Below are positions 1-5,322 of a stretch of 6,444 nt of DNA, one piece after another. The notes under the pieces were generated by a model. It was not told the DNA's origin. It worked only from the letters and a program-made list of their open reading frames with translations, and did no database searches. Within the stretch, counting starts at the first letter, position 1. Every line of letters starts with the position of its first letter. Both the position numbers and the translations under genes were made by a program. The stretch is from Prevotella sp. UBA1395. Its GTDB lineage: Bacteria > Bacteroidota > Bacteroidia > Bacteroidales > Bacteroidaceae. The stretch spans positions 1 to 6,444 of the forward strand of contig DBQL01000035.1 of the NCBI GenBank assembly GCA_002305235.1, written 5' to 3'.

Positions 1-818
1 GCCTTCCAAATGGTCTCCTTGGCGGCATTGATCTCTTGGAGTTTCTTCTCCGCCGCCTTGCGCACGTCCTCGCCCAAGGTAGCCACACGGTCGGGATGGT
101 GTTTCAGGGCGAGCTTGCGATAGGCGGCCTTGACCTCTTGGTCGGTGGCTTGCGGACTCACACCGAGCACTTGGTAGGCCGCGTCGAGATTGGTACCGGC
201 ATCGCGGAGGTTGAGCATCGAGTTGACATCTTGCTCGCTCAGTCCCATATTATAGGCGCATTCCTTCAGTGCCGACACCTCCGCGTCGACCACAATGCCG
301 TCGGCCTGCGCGATCATCACAAGGAAACTGAGCAGCTGCAGACGCTGCTCATAGCTCAAATGCTGTCTGACCTGCCGACAACTGCTCATCACCGCGCTGC
401 GGTATTCGGCCTGCCCGAGTCGCGATTGCTGCTCGAAGAGCTTGAGAAGTATCTGCTCGCCGTCGACGACGGCATCCTCGCCAAAGTTGGTGCGGAGCCA
501 CTGTCTGACAAGATTCATCTCGGAGTGCATCACCTTGCCATCGGCCTTGATGATGTAACTGGCCAAAACCAGCAGGGCAAAACGGAAGGCGTTGCGTTGC
601 CCCTCGTATGTGTATTCCTGCTCGGAACGATATTGCTGTTGGCCGTAGGCATCCTGCCTGCCGTGAGTGTCGTCAAAGAATCGGCCGCGGTTGGTGTCGA
701 TATCGCCATTGTTGGTGTCGAACAGCGACCCTAAGGCATACCCGGCCAATGCACCGAGCGGACTGCCTGTGACGATGAATCCTAAAAAACCTCCTATCCA
801 TTTTCCTAATTTTGCCAT
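1..818 (-). CDS. TerB-domain plus DnaJ-domain protein (DjlA-like co-chaperone), 3' end cut by window
   Basis: The minus strand reads open from ATG at 818-816 for 272 codons to the window edge. Residues 1-35 are a glycine-rich hydrophobic stretch (WIGGFLGFIVTGSPLGALAG) that could insert in or lie on the membrane. Residues 36-75 are a polar linker. Residues about 76-205 form a TerB-like helical domain with two acidic repeats, KADGKVMHSE at 91-100 and QADGIVVDAE at 171-180, the usual metal-binding positions of that fold. Residues from about 213 form a J domain: YQVLGVSP, then AYRKLALKHHPDRV with HPD at 241-243, the motif that stimulates Hsp70 (DnaK) ATPase. This order matches DjlA-type membrane co-chaperones. 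The J domain is nearly complete, so only a few residues should be missing. An in-frame TGA just upstream (plus 834-836) makes 818 the only ATG start. The client is unknown, and a tellurite function should not be assumed from the TerB name. Confidence 0.9.
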   Translation of the reverse strand, partial: MAKLGKWIGGFLGFIVTGSPLGALAGYALGSLFDTNNGDIDTNRGRFFDDTHGRQDAYGQQQYRSEQEYTYEGQRNAFRFALLVLASYIIKADGKVMHSEMNLVRQWLRTNFGEDAVVDGEQILLKLFEQQSRLGQAEYRSAVMSSCRQVRQHLSYEQRLQLLSFLVMIAQADGIVVDAEVSALKECAYNMGLSEQDVNSMLNLRDAGTNLDAAYQVLGVSPQATDQEVKAAYRKLALKHHPDRVATLGEDVRKAAEKKLQEINAAKETIWK

Positions 819-919
819 ATTGTAGTAATGTGTTCAAAGCGTGACCGAAATATGGGTGGGGTGCGTATGCTATCGAGGGGAGCACGGTGAACATACCGGA
901 CACACGGTTCTTGTTGATG

Positions 920-927
920 CAAATATA
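920..927 (-). promoter_or_regulatory. Putative Bacteroidota -7 box for the TerB/DnaJ gene
   Basis: On the minus strand this reads TATATTTG followed by CA, matching the phylum consensus TAnnTTTG. It would give a leader of roughly 95 nt before the ATG at 818. I see no clear -33 TTTG at 19-21 bp, so the call rests on the -7 box, the position and the divergent layout. Confidence 0.45.
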
Positions 928-970
928 GCAAATAAATCGCTTTTAAATTTCCTTTTTGATGAAAAATAAG

Positions 971-978
971 TAACTTTG
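971..978 (+). promoter_or_regulatory. Putative Bacteroidota -7 box for the small membrane protein gene
   Basis: TAACTTTG followed by CA matches TAnnTTTG(CA). It sits 33 bp before the ATG at 1012, so transcription would start about 25 nt before the gene. The spacer is A+T-rich. A TTTTTG lies upstream at 953-958 but only 12 bp away, too near for a standard -33 element. The box is 43 bp from the oppositely oriented box at 920-927, making this a compact divergent promoter region. Confidence 0.5.
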
Positions 979-1011
979 CAACATAATTTAAAACAAAATC
1001 AAGCATATAAT

Positions 1012-1221
1012 ATGAACATCGCCATTGCATTCATCGCTTTTCTCGTGGTTGCCCTCGTGGCATGGGCTGTCGGGGAGTTGAACTATAAGAATTTTAACTA
1101 CGTGGAAGACGTGCCCCATCATCCGGACCCTACGGCCCATCAGGGTGGTGAATACGTGGAAATGAGCCTGCGCGACATTCTGCGTGACAACAGCACCAAG
1201 GGCTACGATGCCGTGGGGTAA
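1012..1221 (+). CDS. Small single-span membrane protein, unknown function
   Basis: This encodes 69 residues, MNIAIAFIAFLVV... to ...KGYDAVG, ending at TAA 1219-1221. Residues about 3-22 (IAIAFIAFLVVALVAWAVGE) are a single hydrophobic helix, and there is no obvious cleavage site or lipobox. The rest is a polar tail of about 45 residues with a histidine/proline patch (VPHHPDPTAHQGG, from about residue 34) and an amphipathic-looking end (EMSLRDILRDNS). An upstream in-frame ATG at 976 lies inside the -7 box, so 1012 is the better start. The A+T-rich leader and lack of a Shine-Dalgarno are normal for this phylum. The gene diverges from the TerB/DnaJ gene and ends before a strong hairpin, so it is probably monocistronic. 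I do not recognise the family. The promoter, membrane helix and terminator together argue that it is real. Confidence 0.7.
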   Translation: MNIAIAFIAFLVVALVAWAVGELNYKNFNYVEDVPHHPDPTAHQGGEYVEMSLRDILRDNSTKGYDAVG

Positions 1222-1266
1222 GACCCTCGGGATAGAAAAATAGGCCGAGAAGTGGGAAAATCTAAT

Positions 1267-1307
1267 GGAAAGGCGAGGGATGTGCGGTGCTCATCTCTCG
1301 CCTTTTC
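1267..1307. terminator. Bidirectional hairpin terminator between convergent genes
   Basis: Arms 1269-1282 and 1292-1305 pair over 14 bp with one G-U pair around a 9-nt loop (1283-1291). The core is GGCGAGGGATG against CATCTCTCGCC. The stem is flanked by AAA on the left and TTTT on the right, so each strand ends in a short U-run. It lies 47 nt after the stop of the small membrane protein gene and 11 nt beyond the stop of the minus-strand gene at 1318, and can serve both. Confidence 0.85.
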
Positions 1308-1317
1308 GATTATTTTG

Positions 1318-1767
1318 TTAAAGTTCTTCGTACCTCGGGATGTGGTCAAGGAACAAATATTTTTTACCGTCATAGTCCATCTTGCAACAGTAATGTTGCA
1401 GTCCGTTCGACACGATGAGATAGTCGGCATGGAGCAGAAGATTATACGCGGTGATCTGGTCGAACACTTTCTGGGTGAGTGCGATGGTGGGTGCCTTGTA
1501 CTCGATGATCATCCGGGGGTGGAGTCGCTGGTCGTAGAGCACGCTGTCGGCACGCAATTGCTTTTGCCCCACTTGCAGTTGGATCTCATTGGCCAGCAGC
1601 GTGGCGGGATAACCGAGGTGCCCGATGAGGTAATGAACGAAATTTTGGCGAACCCATTCCTCGGGGGTGAGCGACACATAGCGGCGCCGAAGGATGTCGA
1701 AAACGCGAGGGTGCTCTCGCGTGCCCTGTAATTTTATATCAAAGGTGGGAAGGTTTAATGGAATCAT
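1318..1767 (-). CDS. Stand-alone type I restriction enzyme R N-terminal domain protein (HSDR_N_2-like, PD-(D/E)xK fold)
   Basis: This encodes 149 residues from ATG 1767-1765 to TAA 1320-1318. The family signature is clear: an N-terminal LTPEEWVRQNFVHYLI helix (33-48), then LANEIQLQVGQKQLRADSVLYD (58-79), then RMIIEYKAP (85-93). D74, E89 and K91 fit the D-x(n)-E-x-K active site of PD-(D/E)xK nucleases, with E61 as a possible extra acidic residue. In true HsdR this domain precedes helicase motors and cuts DNA. Here it is the whole protein: there is no helicase, methylase or specificity subunit in the window, so it is not a working type I system by itself. Similar short proteins are common in Bacteroidota. 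It diverges from holA through a shared promoter region, which hints at a DNA-maintenance role, but the function and substrate are unknown. The stop codon abuts the terminator at 1267-1307. Confidence 0.85.
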   Translation of the reverse strand: MIPLNLPTFDIKLQGTREHPRVFDILRRRYVSLTPEEWVRQNFVHYLIGHLGYPATLLANEIQLQVGQKQLRADSVLYDQRLHPRMIIEYKAPTIALTQKVFDQITAYNLLLHADYLIVSNGLQHYCCKMDYDGKKYLFLDHIPRYEEL

Positions 1768-1771
1768 TTTA

Positions 1772-1807
1772 TTATCTTTGCATAGATTCTACCGGCTGCA
1801 AAGATAA
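1772..1807. promoter_or_regulatory. Symmetric divergent promoter pair for holA and the HsdR-N protein gene
   Basis: A perfect 11-bp inverted repeat, TTATCTTTGCA at 1772-1782 and TGCAAAGATAA at 1797-1807, is separated by 14 bp. Each arm contains TATCTTTG, a -7 box, one per strand: plus 1773-1780 for holA (ATG 1847) and minus 1806-1799 for the gene starting at 1767. The boxes point at each other, so each promoter's start site would fall inside or next to the other arm, and polymerases could not occupy both at once. No good -33 TTTG is seen on either side. Confidence 0.6.
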
Positions 1808-1846
1808 GGAAATGTGCCGAGAATAGATAAATGAACGATAGAAATT

Positions 1847-2875
1847 ATGCCTGAAAAGAAAGCTGCGACGACTTTTGACGCGATCATGCGTGACCTGAAA
1901 GATGGAATTTACTCACCTATATATATATTGATGGGTGAGGAATCGTATTATATCGACCAAATCAGTGACTACATCCAGAACCACAGCATGAGCCTCGACC
2001 AGCAGGCGTTTGACCAAACTGTGGTGTTCGGAGCAGATGTCAATGCGGCGCAGGTGGCCGATTTGGCTATGCAATATCCCATGATGGCACCAAGGAAGGT
2101 GATCATCATCAAGGAGGCGCAGGCCATGAGGTCGTTTGAGAAATTGGAGAAATATGTCGAGAAACCGCAATCACGCACGGTGCTGGTCATCTGTTACAAA
2201 AACGGAACGATGAACCGACGCTCTAAATTCGTGGCGGGAGTGGAACGCATCGGGGTGGTATTCGAAAGCAAAAAAATGCGCGAATGGCAGCTGCCGGCAT
2301 ATATTCAGGGGTATCTCAAGAAGCATGACGTCACCATAGACGAGAAAAGTGCCAACATGATGGCAGACCATATCGGGGCCGACCTGAACCGCATGAACTC
2401 GGAACTGGATAAGCTCCTGATCTCGATTCCGCAGGAAGACAGACGGATAACGCCGGAGATGGTGGAGAAAAATATTGGTGTAAGCAAGGACTTTAACGCG
2501 TTTGAGTTGAGAAATGCCATTGTCAACAGGGATGTGTTCAAGGCAAATCAGATCATAAAGTATTTTGAAAGCAATCCCAAAGCCGGCTCCGTCTACTCGT
2601 TTCTGCCGTTGCTCTTCAATTTCTTCCAAAACCTCTTGATTGCTTTTTATGCGCCAAACAGGGGAGACAAACAGTCGGTTGCCGATTTCCTTGAGTTGAA
2701 AAGTGTATGGGGGGTGAACGACTACATGGCCGGAATGAGAAACTATACCGGCAAAAAGACATTGCAGATCTTGTCGAAAATCAGAGAGACAGACACCAAA
2801 AGCAAAGGCTTGGACAATCCCAACACGTCGGCCGGGGACCTCATGAAAGAACTCATATATTACATTCTGCATTGA
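1847..2875 (+). CDS. holA: DNA polymerase III subunit delta
   Basis: This encodes 342 residues, the usual length for bacterial delta. In the clamp loader (with gamma/tau and delta') delta is the wrench that binds the beta sliding clamp and opens it for loading at primed DNA. Visible family features are the N-terminal YILMGEESYYIDQISDYI (26-43), where delta keeps the shape of an AAA+ P-loop domain but lacks a working Walker A, then the PMMAPRKVIIIKEAQAM strand-helix segment, a middle AAA+ lid region (DHIGADLNRMNSELDKLLI), and a C-terminal helical collar from about FNAFELRNAIVNRDVFKANQIIKYF onward. The start at 1847 gives the expected N-terminus. The -7 box at 1773-1780 implies a leader of about 60 nt. 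No clear terminator follows the TGA, and the next 1.1 kb holds no gene on this strand until the HTH regulator. Confidence 0.93.
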   Translation: MPEKKAATTFDAIMRDLKDGIYSPIYILMGEESYYIDQISDYIQNHSMSLDQQAFDQTVVFGADVNAAQVADLAMQYPMMAPRKVIIIKEAQAMRSFEKLEKYVEKPQSRTVLVICYKNGTMNRRSKFVAGVERIGVVFESKKMREWQLPAYIQGYLKKHDVTIDEKSANMMADHIGADLNRMNSELDKLLISIPQEDRRITPEMVEKNIGVSKDFNAFELRNAIVNRDVFKANQIIKYFESNPKAGSVYSFLPLLFNFFQNLLIAFYAPNRGDKQSVADFLELKSVWGVNDYMAGMRNYTGKKTLQILSKIRETDTKSKGLDNPNTSAGDLMKELIYYILH

Positions 2876-3410
2876 TAACCCGTGGGCTAAATATTTCTTT
2901 CCTATAACCTAAGTAATTTTTATTTACGCCTTAGACGATACCGGTCTGTGGTGAAAATAATTTTTTTAGCGGTAAAAACGTTGCATGTTTCAGACCGTGT
3001 AGATTCTTTTCATCCTACCTGCGAGTTCATAACCTTCATCCGCAGCATATAAATCATGCAGCTGTGGGGCTTCCTTCTTCTTCGATGAACAGCCTCTTTG
3101 GTTGTCGGTAAATTTTTGAAGTGGGTCGATCGAGACGTAAAAGAGCATGTTCAGGGACGATATGAGAGAGGTTTTAGCTCTTTTTCATCTACTTTTAAGT
3201 CTCGAAAACCACTCATTTGAAGTCCAAGCCCTGTCTTTTCGCCTCGTTTTTCTTCTAAAACGGAAGTTCTGCATGAACAAGATTTTCGACTTAACTTCGC
3301 TATAATAGGGTAGTTAAGTGTGTTTAACCCCCTCTGATTTTCGCGTATTTCAGAGTGCATTTATCCTCGCGCGAAATAGCGCGAAAATCACGAATTTTAT
3401 CCATTCTCCA
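2876..3410. other. Gene-free, structured intergenic block after holA (possible interspersed repeat or ncRNA)
   Basis: No convincing coding gene is seen. The longest ATG-started frame is 69 codons on the minus strand (3360-3151) and has no recognised domain. G+C is about 41% over 2941-3360 by count. The block holds several perfect inverted repeats: CGGTCTG 2942-2948 with CAGACCG 2991-2997; ACTTAACT 3289-3296 with AGTTAAGT 3312-3319; CTCTGA 3332-3337 with TCAGAG 3350-3355; and an 11-bp pair at 3335-3345/3380-3390. The left end also carries a run of seven T's (2961-2967). Composition and structure change sharply at about 3400. A species-specific repeated element, a decayed gene or a structured RNA would all fit, and the sequence alone does not decide. 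Confidence 0.4.
3332..3390. repeat. Nested inverted and direct CGCGAAA repeats
   Basis: TGATTTTCGCG at 3335-3345 pairs perfectly with CGCGAAAATCA at 3380-3390 (11 bp, 34-nt loop). The left arm also lies inside a smaller competing hairpin, CTCTGA 3332-3337 with TCAGAG 3350-3355. GCGCGAAA occurs twice in direct orientation at 3369-3376 and 3379-3386, a 10-bp step. The two folds cannot form together because they share 3335-3337. Confidence 0.55.
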
Positions 3411-3937
3411 ATCAATACGATTTGAAGTTTGCATTTATTAAGGTTTTGTATTGTGAATTTAAGGACATAAATTATCAAACCCAAAGTGTATATTTGCGAA
3501 TTTAAAGAATAAACAGAGCGATAATTTATTCATTTAAAGAATAGAATATTGATATGCAAATCCAAATATTCACATTTGAAATTCTTGAGATATAAATATG
3601 CAATACGATAATATGATATATAAATCATTGAAAACCAATGTGTTTTTGATGATAGCTTTAGTATTTTATACCAAAATCTAAATATTATCTTTCCAAGTCG
3701 TGTATATGATATGATTTATCACATCGTATATCAATGATAACAGTTTTAAGGCCAAATAGTTGTAATAATTGGATATATCCATTCTTTGTCAAGATTCTTA
3801 TCTAAGTTTCATATTTGCAAATTCGAATCAGATTAAATACGATTTAATGGTTTGTATTCGTGAATTTTGATATAAAAATCTACATTTTTAGATATTAAAT
3901 TTTAAGATAATGGTTTGTGTTTTCGGATTTTTTCCTT
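3411..3937. other. Very A+T-rich gene-free region upstream of the HTH gene
   Basis: G+C is about 24% over 3421-3900 (113 of 480 bases by count), far below the flanking genes. No coding frame of useful length exists. The stretch contains isolated -7-like boxes, for example TATATTTG at 3489-3496 and CATATTTG at 3810-3817 (the latter 21 bp after TTTG at 3785-3788), but no gene follows them directly. Related motifs recur: GTATTGTGAATTT near 3448-3460 and GTATTCGTGAATTT near 3854-3867. Possible roles are an upstream control or silencing region, a site of DNA curvature, or non-functional spacer. Confidence 0.45.
3500..3543 (+). repeat. Direct repeat of ATTTAAAGAATA
   Basis: Exact 12-nt copies lie at 3500-3511 and 3532-3543, 32 bp apart. 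A weaker copy, ATTTAAGGACAT, starts at 3457, 43 bp before the first. The offsets are close to three and four helical turns, but in 24% G+C sequence chance similarity is a real possibility. Confidence 0.4.
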
Positions 3938-3945
3938 TAACTTTG
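3914..3945 (+). promoter_or_regulatory. Bacteroidota-type promoter of the HTH regulator gene
   Basis: TTTG at 3914-3917 is followed after 20 bp by TAACTTTG at 3938-3945 and then CA. Both elements and the spacing fit the phylum's primary sigma factor consensus (-33 TTTG, -7 TAnnTTTG, about 19-21 bp). This is the best promoter in the window. Transcription should begin at about 3951-3954, leaving a leader of about 30 nt to ATG 3981 or about 55 nt to ATG 4008. Confidence 0.7.
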
Positions 3946-3960
3946 CAAATTAGTTAGTAA

Positions 3961-3995
3961 TAGCGTAAAATGATGCTTTTATGGCCTTTACGCTA
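3961..3995. promoter_or_regulatory. Inverted repeat around the first start codon of the HTH gene (candidate operator or leader hairpin)
   Basis: TAGCGTAAA at 3961-3969 and TTTACGCTA at 3987-3995 form a perfect 9-bp inverted repeat with a 17-nt gap holding ATGs at 3970, 3973 and 3981. It lies just after the predicted transcription start. As DNA it could be the operator at which the HTH protein represses its own gene. As RNA it could form a hairpin with the start codon in its loop. Both are inferences from position and symmetry. Confidence 0.5.
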
Positions 3996-4472
3996 AAAAT
4001 TGAAGGTATGAAAGATCGAATCAAGAAGGTAATGGAGACTCAACACATGTCTCAAAAAGTGTTCGCGCAGTTCACCGGAATATCTGAGGGATCGCTAAGC
4101 GGTGTCTTTAATGGACGGACGAGGCCTACTTTACAGATGGTCGAGTCAATCCACGCACGACTTCCTCAACTCTCTGTTGAATGGTTGATGTTTGGAACGG
4201 GACCTATGTATGTCGATGAGGCTGCGTCGGGAGCATCTTCCGACCATGAGAAGAAGATGGATTCTCCTACCCTTTTGGACGTACAGTCTCCTGATCAGAA
4301 TCCCTCTCTTTTTACGGTTCAAGAGCAGTCAATGATTAATAGTGCACAACAGGCACCATTAAATACCCCTAAAACTATTGTGAAATATATTGACAAACCG
4401 GAGCGTCACATCACCGAGATCAGGATATTCTTTGATGATCAGACTTGGGAGACGTTTGAGCCTAAGCGCTAA
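3981..4472 (+). CDS. XRE-type helix-turn-helix DNA-binding regulator
   Basis: This encodes 163 residues from ATG 3981, or 154 from ATG 4008. The second start gives MKDRIKKVMETQHM, the usual N-terminus of this Bacteroidales family, and leaves the inverted repeat 3961-3995 wholly in the leader, so it is a serious alternative. The HTH runs from about residue 11 to 77: first helix KDRIKKVMETQHM, second helix SQKVFAQFTG (24-33), recognition helix SEGSLSGVFNGRTRPT (35-50), then LPQLSVEWLMFGTGPMY (61-77), the 'dWLlfGkGpMy' ending typical of these regulators. A polar linker of about 60 residues follows, then a short conserved-looking tail, ITEIRIFFDDQTWETFEPKR, perhaps for dimer or ligand contact. 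It probably binds DNA as a dimer. It has its own promoter and terminator, so it is likely monocistronic. The target genes are unknown, and no phage genes are adjacent. Confidence 0.88.
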   Translation: MAFTLKIEGMKDRIKKVMETQHMSQKVFAQFTGISEGSLSGVFNGRTRPTLQMVESIHARLPQLSVEWLMFGTGPMYVDEAASGASSDHEKKMDSPTLLDVQSPDQNPSLFTVQEQSMINSAQQAPLNTPKTIVKYIDKPERHITEIRIFFDDQTWETFEPKR

Positions 4473-4473
4473 G

Positions 4474-4506
4474 TTTTCGGGGAAGTCTGTAAATCTTCCC
4501 CGAAAA
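4474..4506 (+). terminator. Hairpin terminator after the HTH gene
   Basis: TTTTCGGGGAAG at 4474-4485 and CTTCCCCGAAAA at 4495-4506 form a perfect 12-bp stem with a 9-nt loop, starting 1 nt after the TAA stop. The U-run after it is poor on the plus strand (TTGT). On the minus strand the stem is followed by the complement of the AAs at 4471-4472. It insulates the HTH transcript from pyrKD. Confidence 0.75.
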
Positions 4507-4510
4507 TTGT

Positions 4511-4544
4511 CTATCTTTGCATGTAGTTAATCCTTCAAAGATAG
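4511..4544. promoter_or_regulatory. pyrKD promoter -7 box within an inverted repeat
   Basis: TATCTTTG at 4512-4519 (then CA) fits the -7 consensus and would start transcription near 4526, about 25 nt before pyrK. It forms the left arm of a perfect 9-bp inverted repeat: CTATCTTTG 4511-4519 with CAAAGATAG 4536-4544. The left arm is the promoter box and is not transcribed, so the symmetry should act at DNA level, as an operator or as a facing antisense promoter. No good -33 TTTG is seen. Confidence 0.55.
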
Positions 4545-4548
4545 CTTT

Positions 4549-5322
4549 ATGACCAAGTATTGTAGTGACCTGAGCGTAAGTTCAGTGGAAAGGCTAAGTT
4601 CGAAACACGTTTTGTTGAAGTTGACGCAGGCCTCCCCTTTCCCTGAAATGTTTCCCGGTCAGTTTGTAGAAATAAGAGTAGACCATTCGCCCACGACCTT
4701 TCTTCGTCGCCCCATTTCTGTTAATCTTGTGGATACTGACAAGAACGAGATGTGGCTTCTTGTCGCAGCGATAGGCGACGGTACCCGCGAGTTGGCGGAA
4801 TTGCGTGTCGGCGACAGCGTGAATTGCGTTTTCCCACTTGGCAAGGGTTTCACCGCGGCAGAGACGTTAAAAGGCAAGAGGGTGCTCCTTGTGGGCGGAG
4901 GCGTAGGTGTTGCGCCCATGTTGTTTCAAGGTCAGAAGATTAAAGACGCGGGTGGCACGCCCTATTTCCTCTTGGGTGCGCGTAAGGCTGAGGACCTATT
5001 AGAGCTTGATTATTTCAAGAGAACGGGCGAAGTGTATATCACAACGGAAGATGCCTCGGCCGGAGAGAAGGGTTATGTTACCGACCATTCCATCCTAAAG
5101 ACCCTCGATTTTGATTTTATCCAAACCTGTGGACCCAAGCCAATGATGGTCTCCGTGGCCCGTTATGCCCGCGAGCGGGGCATAGCCTGCGAGGTATCGT
5201 TGGAGAATCTTATGGCTTGCGGCATCGGAGCATGCCTGTGTTGCGTAGAGAAGACCGACGAAGGCAATCTTTGTGTTTGTACCGAGGGCCCGGTGTTTAA
5301 TATTAAGAAGTTGTTATGGTAG
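4549..5322 (+). CDS. pyrK: Dihydroorotate dehydrogenase electron transfer subunit (PyrK)
   Basis: This encodes 257 residues, normal for PyrK. It is the iron-sulfur flavoprotein partner of PyrD type 1B and passes electrons from dihydroorotate oxidation through [2Fe-2S] and FAD to NAD+ in the cytoplasm. An N-terminal FAD-binding barrel carries FPGQFVEI (35-42) and FLRRPISV (51-58, the flavin-binding RxxS/T motif). A nucleotide-binding domain follows with [13 protein letters not shown] (112-124) and TCGPKPMM (193-200). The C-terminal cluster region is [14 protein letters not shown]...CVCTEGPVF, with C224, C229, C232 and C244 as likely ligands in the CxxxxCxxC...C pattern; C231 and C242 are extra cysteines. 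All key residues are present. The ATG at 4549 lies about 25 nt after the predicted transcription start and has no strong Shine-Dalgarno. The last codons overlap pyrD by 7 nt, which suggests translational coupling and equal stoichiometry. Confidence 0.96.
   Translation: MTKYCSDLSVSSVERLSSKHVLLKLTQASPFPEMFPGQFVEIRVDHSPTTFLRRPISVNLVDTDKNEMWLLVAAIGDGTRELAELRVGDSVNCVFPLGKGFTAAETLKGKRVLLVGGGVGVAPMLFQGQKIKDAGGTPYFLLGARKAEDLLELDYFKRTGEVYITTEDASAGEKGYVTDHSILKTLDFDFIQTCGPKPMMVSVARYARERGIACEVSLENLMACGIGACLCCVEKTDEGNLCVCTEGPVFNIKKLLW

Noticed and set aside
36..734. Long plus-strand open frame of 232 codons
   Set aside because: It is antisense to the TerB/DnaJ gene, whose minus-strand translation contains clear TerB acidic repeats and the HPD motif. 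The plus frame has no recognisable domain.
1..818. Part of a tellurite-resistance (ter) operon
   Set aside because: Only the TerB domain is present and it is joined to a J domain. No TerC, TerD, TerE or TerF gene is visible, so the DjlA-like co-chaperone reading fits better.
1252..1731. Plus-strand open frame of 159 codons
   Set aside because: It is antisense to the HsdR-N gene, which has family motifs, and it runs through the terminator hairpin.
1318..1767. Complete type I restriction-modification system
   Set aside because: Only the R-subunit N-terminal domain is present. There is no helicase, methyltransferase or specificity subunit in the window.
1831..1854. Seven-codon ORF (MNDRNYA) overlapping the holA start as a regulatory leader peptide
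   Set aside because: So short an ORF is expected by chance in an A+T-rich leader, and no hairpin or residue bias supports attenuation.
2171..2872. Minus-strand open frame of 233 codons
   Set aside because: It is antisense to holA, which is full length with family-typical sequence.
3151..3360. Minus-strand 69-codon open frame as a gene
   Set aside because: It has no domain and no good promoter, it crosses several inverted repeats, and its arginine/lysine/serine-rich composition looks non-genic. It is kept only as part of the structured block.
3411..3937. A+T-rich region as a replication origin
   Set aside because: I find no cluster of DnaA boxes (TTATCCACA-like). The nearest match, TTATCACA near 3716-3723, is single and lacks a base. 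dnaA, dnaN and gidA/parA are absent.
3411..3937. CRISPR array or phage attachment region
   Set aside because: The repeats are short, degenerate and not regularly spaced, with no uniform spacers, no cas genes, no integrase and no tRNA target.
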